Positions 33,334-42,603 of a stretch of 64,000 nucleotides of DNA are shown here, piece after piece. The stretch comes from Paenarthrobacter nicotinovorans (GTDB lineage: Bacteria; Actinomycetota; Actinomycetes; Actinomycetales; Micrococcaceae). Position 1 is the first letter of the stretch, and each line of letters starts with the position of its first letter. Under the pieces are notes generated by a model, which ran no database searches, was not told the origin of the DNA, and saw only the letters and a program-made list of their open reading frames with translations. The position numbers and the translations under genes are program-made. The DNA lies in contig NZ_SZVS01000003.1 of NCBI RefSeq assembly GCF_007670255.1, positions 1-64,000 on the forward strand, given 5' to 3'.

Positions 33334-34536
33334 ATGGCCTCAATTGTTGCTGCCCACTCCGCCGCGCCCACAGTCCTGCCACCCCTCGTCGAACCGGCCG
33401 CCGGGCTCACGCCGGCAGAGGTGGAGCGGTACTCACGGCATCTCATCATTCCCGAAATCGGAGCCCTGGGCCAACGCAGGCTCAAGAATGCGAAGGTTCT
33501 TGTCATCGGCGCCGGCGGCCTGGGCTCGCCCGCGTTGCTGTACCTGGCTGCGGCGGGCGTGGGAACGCTCGGAATCGTGGACGACGACGACGTCGACCTC
33601 AGCAACCTGCAGCGCCAGGTCATCCATGGCGTCAAGGATGTGGGAAAGCCCAAGATCGAGTCCGCCCGTGATGCCATCGCGGAACTGAACCCCTTGGTGA
33701 ACGTGGTCCTCCACAACCTCCGGCTGGATTCTTCCAACGCCTTGGAGCTCTTCGCCCAGTACGACCTCATCCTGGACGGTGCGGACAACTTCGCCACCCG
33801 TTACCTGGTCAACGATGCCGCGGCCATCCTGGGCAAGCCGTATGTGTGGGGCTCTATTTTCCGCTTTGATGGCCAGGTCAGCGTCTTCTGGGCCCAGCAC
33901 GGCCCCAGCTACCGGGACCTCTACCCGGAAGCCCCTCCGGCTGGTTCGGTGCCGTCCTGCGGTGAGGGTGGCGTCTTTGGCATGCTGTGCGCAGCGGTGG
34001 GTTCGCTCATGGTGACCGAAGCCGTGAAGCTGATTACCGGCGTCGGACGTTCCTTGCTGGGGCGAGTGGCGCTGTTCGACGCTTTGGGCGGAAGCTGGCG
34101 GGAAATCAAGGTTTCCAAGGACCCTGAAGCGGAGCCCATCACGGAACTGACCGACTACGAGGCATTCTGCGGAGTGACTCCGGTTGCCGCAACCGACCAG
34201 GACCACACGGTCACCGCGACGGAGCTGGCCCGGATGCTTGCTGAGCGGGACTCGGGGGAGCGGGACTTCGAGCTGGTGGATGTCCGCGAATCCGGAGAGC
34301 ACAGCATCGTGAGCATCGACGGTTCGGTCCTGATTCCGCAGGGCCGCATCCTTTCCGGCGAAGCCTGGGTTGAGCTGCCGCAGGATAAGGACATCGTGTT
34401 CCACTGCAAGGCCGGAACGCGTTCGGCAGCGGTGCTGGAAGCGGCACGTAAGGCCGGCTACAGCCGGGTCAAACACCTCGACGGCGGCATTCTCGCCTGG
34501 GTGCGGCAAGTGGAGCCAAGCAAGCCCGTTTACTGA
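33334..34536 (+). CDS. moeZ: ThiF/MoeB adenylyltransferase-rhodanese fusion (MoeZ)
   Basis: A 400-residue sulfur-carrier activating enzyme. The E1-like domain has GAGGLGSPA (59-67), DLSNLQRQ (88-95) and candidate Cys209 in PSCGEGG. The paired CxxC zinc ligands of E. coli MoeB are missing (KDPEAEPI). A C-terminal rhodanese domain has its active Cys358 in CKAGTRSA. It adenylates and thiocarboxylates sulfur carriers such as MoaD, CysO and possibly ThiS. ATG 33334 follows TACATT (33323-33328) by 5 nt, probably leaderless. Confidence 0.93.
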   Translation: MASIVAAHSAAPTVLPPLVEPAAGLTPAEVERYSRHLIIPEIGALGQRRLKNAKVLVIGAGGLGSPALLYLAAAGVGTLGIVDDDDVDLSNLQRQVIHGVKDVGKPKIESARDAIAELNPLVNVVLHNLRLDSSNALELFAQYDLILDGADNFATRYLVNDAAAILGKPYVWGSIFRFDGQVSVFWAQHGPSYRDLYPEAPPAGSVPSCGEGGVFGMLCAAVGSLMVTEAVKLITGVGRSLLGRVALFDALGGSWREIKVSKDPEAEPITELTDYEAFCGVTPVAATDQDHTVTATELARMLAERDSGERDFELVDVRESGEHSIVSIDGSVLIPQGRILSGEAWVELPQDKDIVFHCKAGTRSAAVLEAARKAGYSRVKHLDGGILAWVRQVEPSKPVY

Positions 34537-34575
34537 TTCATTGCCTGCTTTCAGGCTTGTCTGGGAAGCTCAAGC

Positions 34576-35565
34576 ATGAGCGCAGAACGGACTGAAACAG
34601 AACAACGCCCCATCGGCTCCGGATTCGGGCACGGCTCCACAGCGTTGGAGGTCATTGACGGCATCAACCTGCGAGGCAAGACGGCAATCGTCACCGGTGG
34701 CTACTCGGGCTTGGGGCTGGAGACCGTGCGGGCCTTGGTCTCGGCCGGGGCCGAGGTGACGGTTCCTGCGCGCCGGCTCGAACACGCCCGTTCGGTCCTT
34801 GCCGATGCCGGCTTGTCCGAATCGGTCCGGGTGGAACAGCTGGACCTGGCCGACCAGGAGAGCGTGAAAGGGTTTGCGAGGCGTTTCCTGGAGGACCACG
34901 GCACGCTGGACATCCTGGTCAACAACGCCGCCATCATGGCCAGCCCTGAGCAACGCGTTGGGCCAGGATGGGAAGCCCAGTTCGCCACCAACCATCTGGG
35001 GCACTACACGCTGGTCAACACGCTGTGGCCAGCGTTGCAGGCGTCCGGGAATGCGCGGGTCGTCTCATTGTCATCGACCGGACACAAGCTCTCTCCGATC
35101 CGTTTCGACGACATCAACTTCACCGGCGGCTACGACAAGTGGAAGGCCTATGGGCAGGCAAAAACGGCCAATGCCCTGTTTGCCGTTGAACTCGACCATT
35201 TGGGCAGGGAATCGGGCGTGCGCGCGTTCGCAGTCCACCCGGGCGGGATCATGACAGAGTTGCAGCGGCGTCTTCCCAAAGAGGAAATGGTGGCCGCGGG
35301 CTGGATGGACGCCGCGGGCAACGTCCGCGAAGGATTCAAGACTCCCGAACAAGGTGCCGCGACGTCGGTGTGGGCAGCGACCTCACCGGCCCTGAACGGC
35401 ATGGGCGGCGTCTACTGCGAAGACTGTGACATTGCCAAGCCGACCGACAAGGACTCTCCGCTGGCGCGCTACCAGGGTGTGGATGCCCATGCCGTCGATA
35501 AAGAGGATGCGGCCAGGTTGTGGGCGTTGTCGGCGGAACTGACCGGGGTGAACGCCTTTGCCTAG
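34576..35565 (+). CDS. Short-chain dehydrogenase/reductase, retinol-dehydrogenase-like
   Basis: A 329-residue SDR. NAD(P) loop TGGYSGLG (40-47), NNAA (116-119), a Ser in SLSSTGHKL, and the catalytic Tyr192/Lys196 in YGQAK. It resembles the retinol dehydrogenase/WWOX-type subfamily in sequence around FATNHLGHYTL. The substrate is unknown; an oxidoreductase for a hydrophobic alcohol is one guess. A GGGAAG site precedes the ATG. It lies 39 bp after moeZ, and its stop lies 12 bp from the convergent hemA stop. Confidence 0.88.
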   Translation: MSAERTETEQRPIGSGFGHGSTALEVIDGINLRGKTAIVTGGYSGLGLETVRALVSAGAEVTVPARRLEHARSVLADAGLSESVRVEQLDLADQESVKGFARRFLEDHGTLDILVNNAAIMASPEQRVGPGWEAQFATNHLGHYTLVNTLWPALQASGNARVVSLSSTGHKLSPIRFDDINFTGGYDKWKAYGQAKTANALFAVELDHLGRESGVRAFAVHPGGIMTELQRRLPKEEMVAAGWMDAAGNVREGFKTPEQGAATSVWAATSPALNGMGGVYCEDCDIAKPTDKDSPLARYQGVDAHAVDKEDAARLWALSAELTGVNAFA

Positions 35566-35583
35566 GTCCGGGAGAGCCTAGGC
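35560..35583. terminator. Small symmetric hairpin over the SDR and hemA stops
   Basis: GCCTAGG (35560-35566) and CCTAGGC (35577-35583) pair with a 10-nt loop, so one 7-bp stem covers both stop codons of the convergent genes. The plus-strand tail GCTTTC is only slightly U-rich, so terminator function is uncertain. Confidence 0.4.
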
Positions 35584-36900
35584 GCTTTCAGAACGGAGCT
35601 GCTGGTGGTCCACGGGGCATTCCGGGGCCGCGGCAGCTGCCTGTGGTTGCTCCACCTGGATTCCGTACAGTGCCTCGAGGGCTGCGACGTAGTCGTCCTG
35701 CTGTCCGTTGGCGGCAAGCTCACGGGCGCGGACGGTGGGAATGTGGAGCAGTTGCTTGACCATGCGGCGAAGCGCGAACTCCACTTCCTCGGCGGCGGCC
35801 GTGCAGCCATGACGGGCGCGGACCTTCTCCATCTCGGCGTCGAGGACGTTCATGGTGTGGCGGCGCAGGGCCACGATGGCCGTGTCCACGGAACGGGCCT
35901 CACGTTCGGACTCAAAAGAGGCAGCGGCTCCGGTGACAATCGCGCTGGCTTGGGACAGCGATTCTGCCTGTTCCTGGGGTGCGGCGAGCCGTACCGACTC
36001 GAGGGTCAGCAGTTCCACGCCGTCGAGTTCTCCTACGGCGGGATCGAAGTCGTGGGTCAGGGCGAGGTCGATGGCGATCAATGGCTTGCCCGAGTTGGCC
36101 CGGACGCGTTCAAGGTCCGCGGCTTCCACCCGGTTGTCTGAGCCACTGCAGCCGATCATGACGTCAGCTTCGGCCACAGCGGTGGGGAGGGTGTCGGCGT
36201 CGAGCGCGGTACCGCCGCGTGTGGCGACGAAAGCTTCCGCCCGGCCGGAGGAAGAGTAGACGGAGATATCCGTGCAACCGCGTTCCCGCAGGAGGGACAT
36301 GGTGGCGCCTGCGTAGGCTCCCGTTCCGAAGACCACGACCTTCTTGGTGGACCAGTCCTCGTTCTCGGCAAGGTCTGTGGCGAGGTCCAGGGCAACTGAG
36401 ACGATGGACAACCCGCGTGAGCCGAGCGCTGTTTGGGCGCCGACATCCTTGGCTGTCTTGGACGCGGCCTGGAAGAGACGGACGAGGCCTGAGCTGGCAG
36501 TCCCTTCCTGCTGGGCCGTAATAAGTGCGCGGCGTACCTGTCCGGCGATTTCACGCTCGCCCACCACGGCAGAGTCGAGACCGGAGCTGACTGCGAAGAG
36601 GTGGCGGGTGACCTCGGGGCCGGTGTGGGTCGCGAAGGAACGCGAAACAAGCTGTTCGTTGAGGCCGCTCAGCTCGCTGATCCGGGAAATGAGGGCGGAG
36701 CGGGCTGCTTCAAGGTCATCACCGTTGGCCGTTTCGCCGTATACCTCGTAGCGGTTGCAGGTGGCGAGGACCACCGCTCCGGACACCACGGGGGATTCTG
36801 TGAGGGCCGAAGAGGCAAGCCCGGAGGAACCGTTGCTCAACTGAGCGACGGTTTCGAGGTCGATGTCGGCGTGTGTAGCCACCAATGAGAAAAGAACCAC
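35578..36900 (-). CDS. hemA: Glutamyl-tRNA reductase
   Basis: A 440-residue enzyme that reduces glutamyl-tRNA(Glu) to glutamate-1-semialdehyde, the committed heme step. The N-terminal catalytic domain has nucleophile Cys48 in [10 protein letters not shown] and [13 protein letters not shown]. The NADPH domain carries [11 protein letters not shown]. The helical dimer domain has [20 protein letters not shown] 36900 ([16 protein letters not shown]) is chosen over 50 upstream codons. A TATGAT box (36910-36915, this strand) 9 nt before it implies almost no leader. It is divergent from hemE. HemA is usually limited by heme feedback on stability; its Gln/Ala-rich C-tail is not conserved. Confidence 0.95.
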   Translation of the reverse strand: MVLFSLVATHADIDLETVAQLSNGSSGLASSALTESPVVSGAVVLATCNRYEVYGETANGDDLEAARSALISRISELSGLNEQLVSRSFATHTGPEVTRHLFAVSSGLDSAVVGEREIAGQVRRALITAQQEGTASSGLVRLFQAASKTAKDVGAQTALGSRGLSIVSVALDLATDLAENEDWSTKKVVVFGTGAYAGATMSLLRERGCTDISVYSSSGRAEAFVATRGGTALDADTLPTAVAEADVMIGCSGSDNRVEAADLERVRANSGKPLIAIDLALTHDFDPAVGELDGVELLTLESVRLAAPQEQAESLSQASAIVTGAAASFESEREARSVDTAIVALRRHTMNVLDAEMEKVRARHGCTAAAEEVEFALRRMVKQLLHIPTVRARELAANGQQDDYVAALEALYGIQVEQPQAAAAAPECPVDHQQLRSESA

Positions 36901-37058
36901 AGCACCCCAATCATAGCTTTTTCGTAGCCCGGTAGAACAATATGGCACCGTGGGTCTCCCCACGGACTCCGGTGATCCGCGCCACACCGCCCCCGGATGG
37001 GCGGTACATGACAGCTTGTCGTTATCTTTTGGCCTGGATTTTCGGCACAATCAAAGGC
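36901..37058. promoter_or_regulatory. hemA/hemE divergent control region
   Basis: 158 bp hold a good -10 for hemA (TATGAT, 36915 to 36910) and CACAAT for hemE (37046-37051). No iron-regulator (DtxR/IdeR) 19-bp box and no other clear operator was found. Heme-dependent control, if any, is not visible here. Confidence 0.5.
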
Positions 37059-38174
37059 ATGACTTCTAGCTCGGCAGCATCCAAGAGTACGGCCTCCAAC
37101 TCCCCGGCGGGTAGCCTCGACGCCAACCACCCGTTGAATGACGGCCGCACTTCGGACTCACCGCTGATCACTGCTTACCGCGGTGGCACGCCGTCCCGCA
37201 GGCCCGTGTGGTTCATGCGCCAGGCGGGCCGCTCGCTGCCCGAGTACCTCAAAGTCCGTGAGGGCGTTGCCATGCTGGACTCGTGCTTGCGCCCGGAGCT
37301 GGCTTCTGAAATCACGCTTCAGCCCGTCCGCCGCCACGACGTCGATGCCGCCATTTTCTTCTCGGACATTGTCATTCCCCTCAAGCTGGCAGGTGTCGGC
37401 GTCGACATTGTTCCGGGTGTCGGTCCCGTCCTGGACAAGCCGGTCCGGACTGCCGAGGATGTGGCGGCCCTTCCGACCTTGACGTGGGAAGCGCTGGAGC
37501 CCATTCGCGAAGCTGTCCGGCTCACGGTTGCCGAACTTGGCAGCACCCCGTTGATCGGATTCGCCGGAGCACCGTTCACGCTGGCCGCCTACATGGTGGA
37601 GGGCAGGCCTTCCCGCGATCATCTCGGCCCGCGCACCATGATGCACGCCGACCCGGAGACCTGGACTGCTTTGGCCAACTGGGCCGCCGATGCATCGGGG
37701 CTGTTCCTTCAGGCCCAGCTCGAAGCCGGCGCATCCGCCGGCCAGCTCTTCGACTCGTGGGCTGGCTCCCTGGGCCTGGCCGACTACACAAAGTTCGTTG
37801 CACCCGCCTCGGCCCGCGCTCTGGACCACGTCCGTGGACTTGGCGCTCCGCTGGTCCACTTCGGCACCGGAACGTCCGAACTCCTCGTGGCGATGCGCGA
37901 CGTCGGGGTGGACGTCGTCGGCGTCGACTACCGCTTGCCGCTGGATGAAGCCAACCGGCGCCTCGGTGGCACGGTTCCTTTGCAGGGCAACATCGACCCC
38001 GCGCTGCTCTCCGCCCCCTGGGAAGTCCTTGAGGCGCATGTCCGCGACGTCATCGCCGCCGGCTCCGCTGCCCCGGGCCACGTGCTCAACCTTGGCCATG
38101 GAGTGCCGCCGGAAACCGATCCCACAGTGCTCACGCGCGTTGTGGAACTCATCCACTCGATCCCCGCCAAGTAG
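37059..38174 (+). CDS. hemE: Uroporphyrinogen III decarboxylase
   Basis: A 371-residue TIM-barrel decarboxylase that turns uroporphyrinogen III into coproporphyrinogen III, the branch point to the coproporphyrin route. RRPVWFMRQAGRSLPEY (signature with two conserved Arg), FFSDIVIPL (Asp) and GFAGAPFTLAAYMVEG are intact. The first 40 or so residues are a Ser/Ala-rich tail. ATG 37059 follows CACAAT by 7 nt; the AAAGG beside it is too close to act as a ribosome site. It heads a long heme operon. Confidence 0.95.
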   Translation: MTSSSAASKSTASNSPAGSLDANHPLNDGRTSDSPLITAYRGGTPSRRPVWFMRQAGRSLPEYLKVREGVAMLDSCLRPELASEITLQPVRRHDVDAAIFFSDIVIPLKLAGVGVDIVPGVGPVLDKPVRTAEDVAALPTLTWEALEPIREAVRLTVAELGSTPLIGFAGAPFTLAAYMVEGRPSRDHLGPRTMMHADPETWTALANWAADASGLFLQAQLEAGASAGQLFDSWAGSLGLADYTKFVAPASARALDHVRGLGAPLVHFGTGTSELLVAMRDVGVDVVGVDYRLPLDEANRRLGGTVPLQGNIDPALLSAPWEVLEAHVRDVIAAGSAAPGHVLNLGHGVPPETDPTVLTRVVELIHSIPAK

Positions 38175-38180
38175 GGGCCC

Positions 38181-39629
38181 ATGCGCGGCGGACACGCAAC
38201 GCACAAGCCAACAATCACCGCAGTGGTGGTGGGCGGTGGCATCTCTGGTCTTCTGGCCGCGCGGGAATTGGCCATGGCGGGGGCTGGAGTCACCGTGCTG
38301 GAAGCAACAGGATCGTGGGGAGGGTGCGTTGGGAGCCATGTGGTTGCCGGTTTGCGCCTGGACAGCGGCGCGGAGTCTTTTGCCACGCGGTCCCCGGCTG
38401 TAGCCGACCTCGCAGTCGAACTCGGCCTGGGGGAGCAGATCGTCGCTCCCCACCCAGGCGGTGCCTGGGTCCAGTTGCCCGATGGCCCGCAGGAACTGCC
38501 CAAAACCGGTGTCCTGGGGATTCCTGCCAACCCATGGGATCCCGAAGTGAGGCGTTCACTCGGGTTCGCGGGGGCATTGCGGGCTTCCTTTGACCGTTGG
38601 CTGCCGGCAACCGTAGGGACCTCCTCCGAGGTCACGAGTGTCTCGTCGTTGGTCCGTGCCCGGATGGGGAAGAAGGTCCTCGACAGGCTCGTTTCCCCTG
38701 TGGTCGGCGGTGTCCATTCCGCTGATCCCGGCCTTCTCGATGTGGACATGGTGGCTCCCGGACTGCGTGCCGGAATCCGCAAGCATGGTTCGCTTGCCGC
38801 CGCGGTGGCGGCGCAGCGGAAAGCCGGCGCCGGCCCGGCGAAGGCGGGTTCCGCCGTCGCCGGCCTGAACGGTGGCATGAACACATTGGTCACCGCGCTG
38901 CTGGCGGATCTCCGGGACCGTGGCGTAGGGCTGTTGACGGACAAACGCGCCGAAGACGTAGCGAAGACCCGGCACGGCTGGCGGGTCACCGCCGGTGGTT
39001 CCGCGTACGACGCCGACCGGCTGGTGGTCGCGCTGGACGGTCCGGCCGCCGTCGGGCTGCTGGAGAAGTCCTTGCCCGCGCTGGCTGCCCTGCGTCCCGC
39101 GCCTGGACCCCTGGTGAGCTTGGTGACCCTCGTTGTGGACCTGCCTGAACTGGACGTCCGGCCGCGCGGAACCGGAATCCTGGTGGCGCCGCAAACGCCC
39201 GGTATCACGGCCAAGGCTTTGACCCATGCAACGGCCAAATGGGACTGGCTGGCCGAGGAGGCCGGCCCCGGGACGCATGTGGTGCGCCTTTCGTATGGCC
39301 GTCGCGAGGAAGCGGGCGGGGGAGCGGATGTGGTCTTGGACGACGACGCACTCCTGGCCGCAGCGTTGGAGGATGCGTCGAAGTTGCTGACTGTGCCGGT
39401 CTCCGGCAGTGACGTTGTCGGTTGGGATGTCGTCCGGTGGGCGGGAGCCTTGCCCTTCGCCGCCGTCGGTCATAAACAGCGCGTAGCAGAGGTCAGGAAG
39501 GTGTGTGCCGCTGCCGATGGCTTGGTGGTGGTAGGCGGTTGGTTGGCCGGAAACGGCTTGGCGGCCGTCGTGGCTGACACCCGGCGGCAACTCGCCCAGG
39601 GAAGCGGCGACGAAGCAACGATTCCGTGA
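38181..39629 (+). CDS. hemY: Coproporphyrinogen III oxidase (HemY/CgoX)
   Basis: A 482-residue FAD protein of the protoporphyrinogen-oxidase fold. VVVGGGISGLLAARELA (about 15-31) binds FAD and VLEATGSWGG follows. In Actinobacteria this enzyme oxidises coproporphyrinogen III to coproporphyrin III with oxygen. The following HemQ and ferrochelatase fit that pathway. It starts 6 bp after hemE, so it is coupled in one operon. The classical HemY label is kept as the symbol; substrate choice is inferred from the pathway. Confidence 0.93.
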   Translation: MRGGHATHKPTITAVVVGGGISGLLAARELAMAGAGVTVLEATGSWGGCVGSHVVAGLRLDSGAESFATRSPAVADLAVELGLGEQIVAPHPGGAWVQLPDGPQELPKTGVLGIPANPWDPEVRRSLGFAGALRASFDRWLPATVGTSSEVTSVSSLVRARMGKKVLDRLVSPVVGGVHSADPGLLDVDMVAPGLRAGIRKHGSLAAAVAAQRKAGAGPAKAGSAVAGLNGGMNTLVTALLADLRDRGVGLLTDKRAEDVAKTRHGWRVTAGGSAYDADRLVVALDGPAAVGLLEKSLPALAALRPAPGPLVSLVTLVVDLPELDVRPRGTGILVAPQTPGITAKALTHATAKWDWLAEEAGPGTHVVRLSYGRREEAGGGADVVLDDDALLAAALEDASKLLTVPVSGSDVVGWDVVRWAGALPFAAVGHKQRVAEVRKVCAAADGLVVVGGWLAGNGLAAVVADTRRQLAQGSGDEATIP

Positions 39630-39701
39630 TTTACGTCACTTCTACGCCATGTAGAACTGATCCGTTTCGACTTAGGGGCCGGCACGGGGCAAACTTGAAC
39701 C

Positions 39702-40403
39702 ATGAGCCACACTTCTGTCGAATCTGTCACTAAAACTGCTGAAACCGAAGAGCAGTTCTTTACGCTCTGGACTGTTTTCAAGCGCTCGGCCGACGTTCTG
39801 CGCAGCGGCGATGCTGCCCAGGAGTTCGAAGCCCTGGTGGAAAAGCTTGCCGCTGACGGAGTAGTCCTGCGCGGCAGCTACGATGTCTCGGCAATGCGCT
39901 CCGACGCCGACATCATGGTGTGGCTCCATGGAGCCAAGCCTGAGGACCTGCAGGCAGCGGTCCGCTCCATCCGCCGGAGCAAGCTCTTCGCCGGAACCGA
40001 AATCGTTTGGTCGGCCATGGGTGTGCACCGCGAAGCAGAGTTCGCCAAGAGCCACGTTCCGGCGTACGCCCGCGGCGTCGAACCCAGCACGTGGCTTTGC
40101 GTCTACCCCTTCGTCCGCTCCTACGAGTGGTACATCCTGCCCGCCGAAGAGCGTGGCGCCATGCTCCGCGAGCACGGCATGCTGGGCCGCGAGTTCCCGC
40201 AGGTCATCTCCAACACCGTCTCCTCCTTCGCATTGGGCGACTGGGAATGGATCCTCGGCCTGGAAGCTCCCGAGCTCGTGGACCTCGTGGATCTCATGCG
40301 CCACCTCCGCGCCACCGATGCCCGCAACCACGTCCGTGAAGAAATTCCCTTCTACACCGGCCGCCGGGTCACCGCAGCCGAGATTGCCGAGGTCCTCGCG
40401 TGA
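39702..40403 (+). CDS. hemQ: Coproheme decarboxylase (HemQ/ChdC), actinobacterial type
   Basis: A 233-residue chlorite-dismutase-fold enzyme that removes two carboxyls from coproheme to make heme b. His118, Tyr135 (in CVYPF) and His158 occupy the distal, catalytic and proximal positions described for Corynebacterium ChdC, strongly supporting function. ATG 39702 follows CAAACT (39690-39695) by 6 nt, with TTCGAC (39666-39671) 18 bp before that. It may therefore have its own promoter inside the operon. The ferrochelatase start overlaps its stop by 4 nt. Confidence 0.96.
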   Translation: MSHTSVESVTKTAETEEQFFTLWTVFKRSADVLRSGDAAQEFEALVEKLAADGVVLRGSYDVSAMRSDADIMVWLHGAKPEDLQAAVRSIRRSKLFAGTEIVWSAMGVHREAEFAKSHVPAYARGVEPSTWLCVYPFVRSYEWYILPAEERGAMLREHGMLGREFPQVISNTVSSFALGDWEWILGLEAPELVDLVDLMRHLRATDARNHVREEIPFYTGRRVTAAEIAEVLA

Positions 40404-41623
40404 GCGCACCGATTGTCTCCACCGAACTGAACGAAGTGACCGAGCGCGGCCGCCAGGCGCCCCAAAACTACGATGCCGTGCTGCTGGCGTCCTTCGGTGG
40501 TCCTGAAGGCCAGGAAGACGTTATTCCCTTCCTGCGCAACGTCACCCGTGGCCGTGGGATCCCGGACGAGCGCCTCGAAGAGGTCTCGCACCACTACCGT
40601 GCTTTTGGCGGCATCAGCCCCATCAACCAGCAGAACCGCGAACTGAAAGCCGCCATCGAGGCCGAACTTGCCACGCGCGGCATCGACCTGCCGGTCCTGT
40701 GGGGCAACCGCAACTGGGACCCTTACATCGCCCCGGTCCTGCAGGACGCTTACGACGCCGGCCACCGCCGCATCCTGATGCTCACCACCAGCATCTACTC
40801 CTGCTACTCCAGCTGCCGCCAGTACCGCGAAGACATCGGCATCGCGCTGACCGAAACAGGTTTGGACGGCAAGTTGCAGGTGGACAAGATCCGCCAGTAC
40901 TTCGACCACCCGGGCGTGGTCCAGCCGTTCCTCGAGGGCACTGCTGCCGGTCTGGAAGAGATCCGTGGCAAGCTTGCCGCCACAGGTGAAGCTGACCCGG
41001 ACTCCAAGATCCGGGTCCTGTTCGCCACGCACTCCATCCCGACACGGGACGCTGAAGCCGCGGGCCGTTCGGAAGACGAGCCCCGCGAATTCGCCGAAGG
41101 CTCCGCCTACGCTGCCCAGCACCTTGCCAACGCCCAGGCCATCATGGACGTCGTGGCGCCGAACGTCGCGTGGGACCTGGTCTACCAGTCGCGCTCGGGT
41201 GCGCCCCACATTCCGTGGCTGGAACCGGACATCAACGACCACCTTGAAGAGATCGCTCCGCAGGGCGTTCGCGGCGTGGTCATTGTTCCCCTTGGCTTCG
41301 TCAGCGACCACATGGAAGTTGCCTGGGATCTCGACACCGAGGCCCTGGAAACCTGCAAGAACCTCGACATCGCAGCAACCCGCGTCCCGACGCCGGGCAC
41401 GCACGCGGCTTTCGTTGCCGGACTCGTGGACCTCATCTGCGAGCGGACCGTCGATAACAACATCGCGGACCGTCCCCACGTCACGGACCTCGGCCCGTGG
41501 TACGACGTCTGCCGCCCGAACTGCTGTGAGAACTTCCGGGGTGCCAAGCCGGTCATCGCGGAAGTTGGCACCACTATCGGAACGCGCCACGATGCCTACC
41601 CTGCTTCGGAGGCAGCCAAGTGA
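40400..41623 (+). CDS. hemH: Coproporphyrin ferrochelatase (HemH/CpfC)
   Basis: A 407-residue ferrochelatase that inserts iron into coproporphyrin III. FGGPEGQEDVIPFLRNV and ATHSIPT carry family motifs, with the His of ATHSIPT at the metal site. Cys135/Cys139 and the C-terminal Cys371, Cys375, Cys376 (CRPNCC) look like the [2Fe-2S] cysteines of actinobacterial ferrochelatases. GTGA overlaps join it to hemQ before and to hemC after, so the three are translationally coupled. Confidence 0.94.
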   Translation: MSAPIVSTELNEVTERGRQAPQNYDAVLLASFGGPEGQEDVIPFLRNVTRGRGIPDERLEEVSHHYRAFGGISPINQQNRELKAAIEAELATRGIDLPVLWGNRNWDPYIAPVLQDAYDAGHRRILMLTTSIYSCYSSCRQYREDIGIALTETGLDGKLQVDKIRQYFDHPGVVQPFLEGTAAGLEEIRGKLAATGEADPDSKIRVLFATHSIPTRDAEAAGRSEDEPREFAEGSAYAAQHLANAQAIMDVVAPNVAWDLVYQSRSGAPHIPWLEPDINDHLEEIAPQGVRGVVIVPLGFVSDHMEVAWDLDTEALETCKNLDIAATRVPTPGTHAAFVAGLVDLICERTVDNNIADRPHVTDLGPWYDVCRPNCCENFRGAKPVIAEVGTTIGTRHDAYPASEAAK

Positions 41624-42603
41624 CTGTCCGCATCGGAACCCGGGCGAGCAAGCTTGCCCTGACGCAGACCCAGCAAACTGCGGACAAGCTGGCTGCAGTG
41701 GGTGGCTTCCCCGTGGAGCTGGTGCACATCAAGACAGAGGGCGACGTCAAAACCGGGTCCCTCTCCCAAATGGGCGGTACCGGTGTGTTTGTTGCCGCCC
41801 TCCGGGATGCCTTGCTGGCCGATACCTGCGATGTCGCCGTGCATTCCCTCAAGGACCTGCCCACGGGGTCGGCGCTCGGCCTGTCCATCGCCGCCACCCC
41901 CCAGCGGGTGGACGTCCGGGACGTACTTTGCGCCCGTGACGGCATGACGCTGGCCGAACTGCCTGCGGGCGCCAAAGTGGGCACCGGTTCACCCCGGCGT
42001 GCTGCACAACTGCGGGCGGCCCGCCCGGACATCGAGGTTCTGGACATCCGCGGCAACGTCGATACCCGCCTCGGCCGCGTCCCCGGGCTTCCTGGAAATG
42101 CGACGGATGAGGTTGTCCCCGGCAAGTCGTGCGACCTCGATGCCGTGGTGCTTGCCGCCGCCGGCCTGGAGAGAATCGATCGACGGGACACAGTCAGCGA
42201 GTACTTCGGCACCGACGTGATGCTGCCCGCACCCGGGCAGGGCGCGTTGGCCATCGAATGCCGTACAGAGGACGCACCTGCGCAGGGTTCGAACGGCGTG
42301 CTGGCACAGGCGCTTGCAGCACTGAACGACGACGACACGCGCCTTGCCGTGACGGCTGAGCGTGCGGTCCTGGCCCGGCTCGAAGCCGGGTGCGCGGCCC
42401 CTGTTGGGGCCTACGCCTTCCGGAAGGGCAGCATGCTGCACCTGGAGGCCGTGGTGTGCGCAGTCGATGGCACCAAGACCGTCCGCGAAAAGAAAGCCAC
42501 CGACGGTTTGACTGAAGTGGGCGCCACGCTGCTGGGCATTGAAGTTGCCGAACTTCTGCTGGCTGCCGGCGCCGCGGAGATCGCGGATCTTGCAGCGTCC
42601 TGA
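41620..42603 (+). CDS. hemC: Porphobilinogen deaminase
   Basis: A 327-residue hydroxymethylbilane synthase that links four porphobilinogen units. Cys258 in LEAGCAAPVGA carries the dipyrromethane cofactor; Asp79 in HSLKDLP is the catalytic acid; GTGSPRR binds the cofactor. GTG 41620 overlaps the hemH stop. It is followed by hemD with a 14-nt overlap. Length is normal. Confidence 0.95.
   Translation: MTVRIGTRASKLALTQTQQTADKLAAVGGFPVELVHIKTEGDVKTGSLSQMGGTGVFVAALRDALLADTCDVAVHSLKDLPTGSALGLSIAATPQRVDVRDVLCARDGMTLAELPAGAKVGTGSPRRAAQLRAARPDIEVLDIRGNVDTRLGRVPGLPGNATDEVVPGKSCDLDAVVLAAAGLERIDRRDTVSEYFGTDVMLPAPGQGALAIECRTEDAPAQGSNGVLAQALAALNDDDTRLAVTAERAVLARLEAGCAAPVGAYAFRKGSMLHLEAVVCAVDGTKTVREKKATDGLTEVGATLLGIEVAELLLAAGAAEIADLAAS

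Noticed and set aside
36901..37058. Search for an IdeR/DtxR iron box before hemA/hemE
   Set aside because: No 19-bp palindrome resembling TTAGGTTAGGCTAACCTAA was found.
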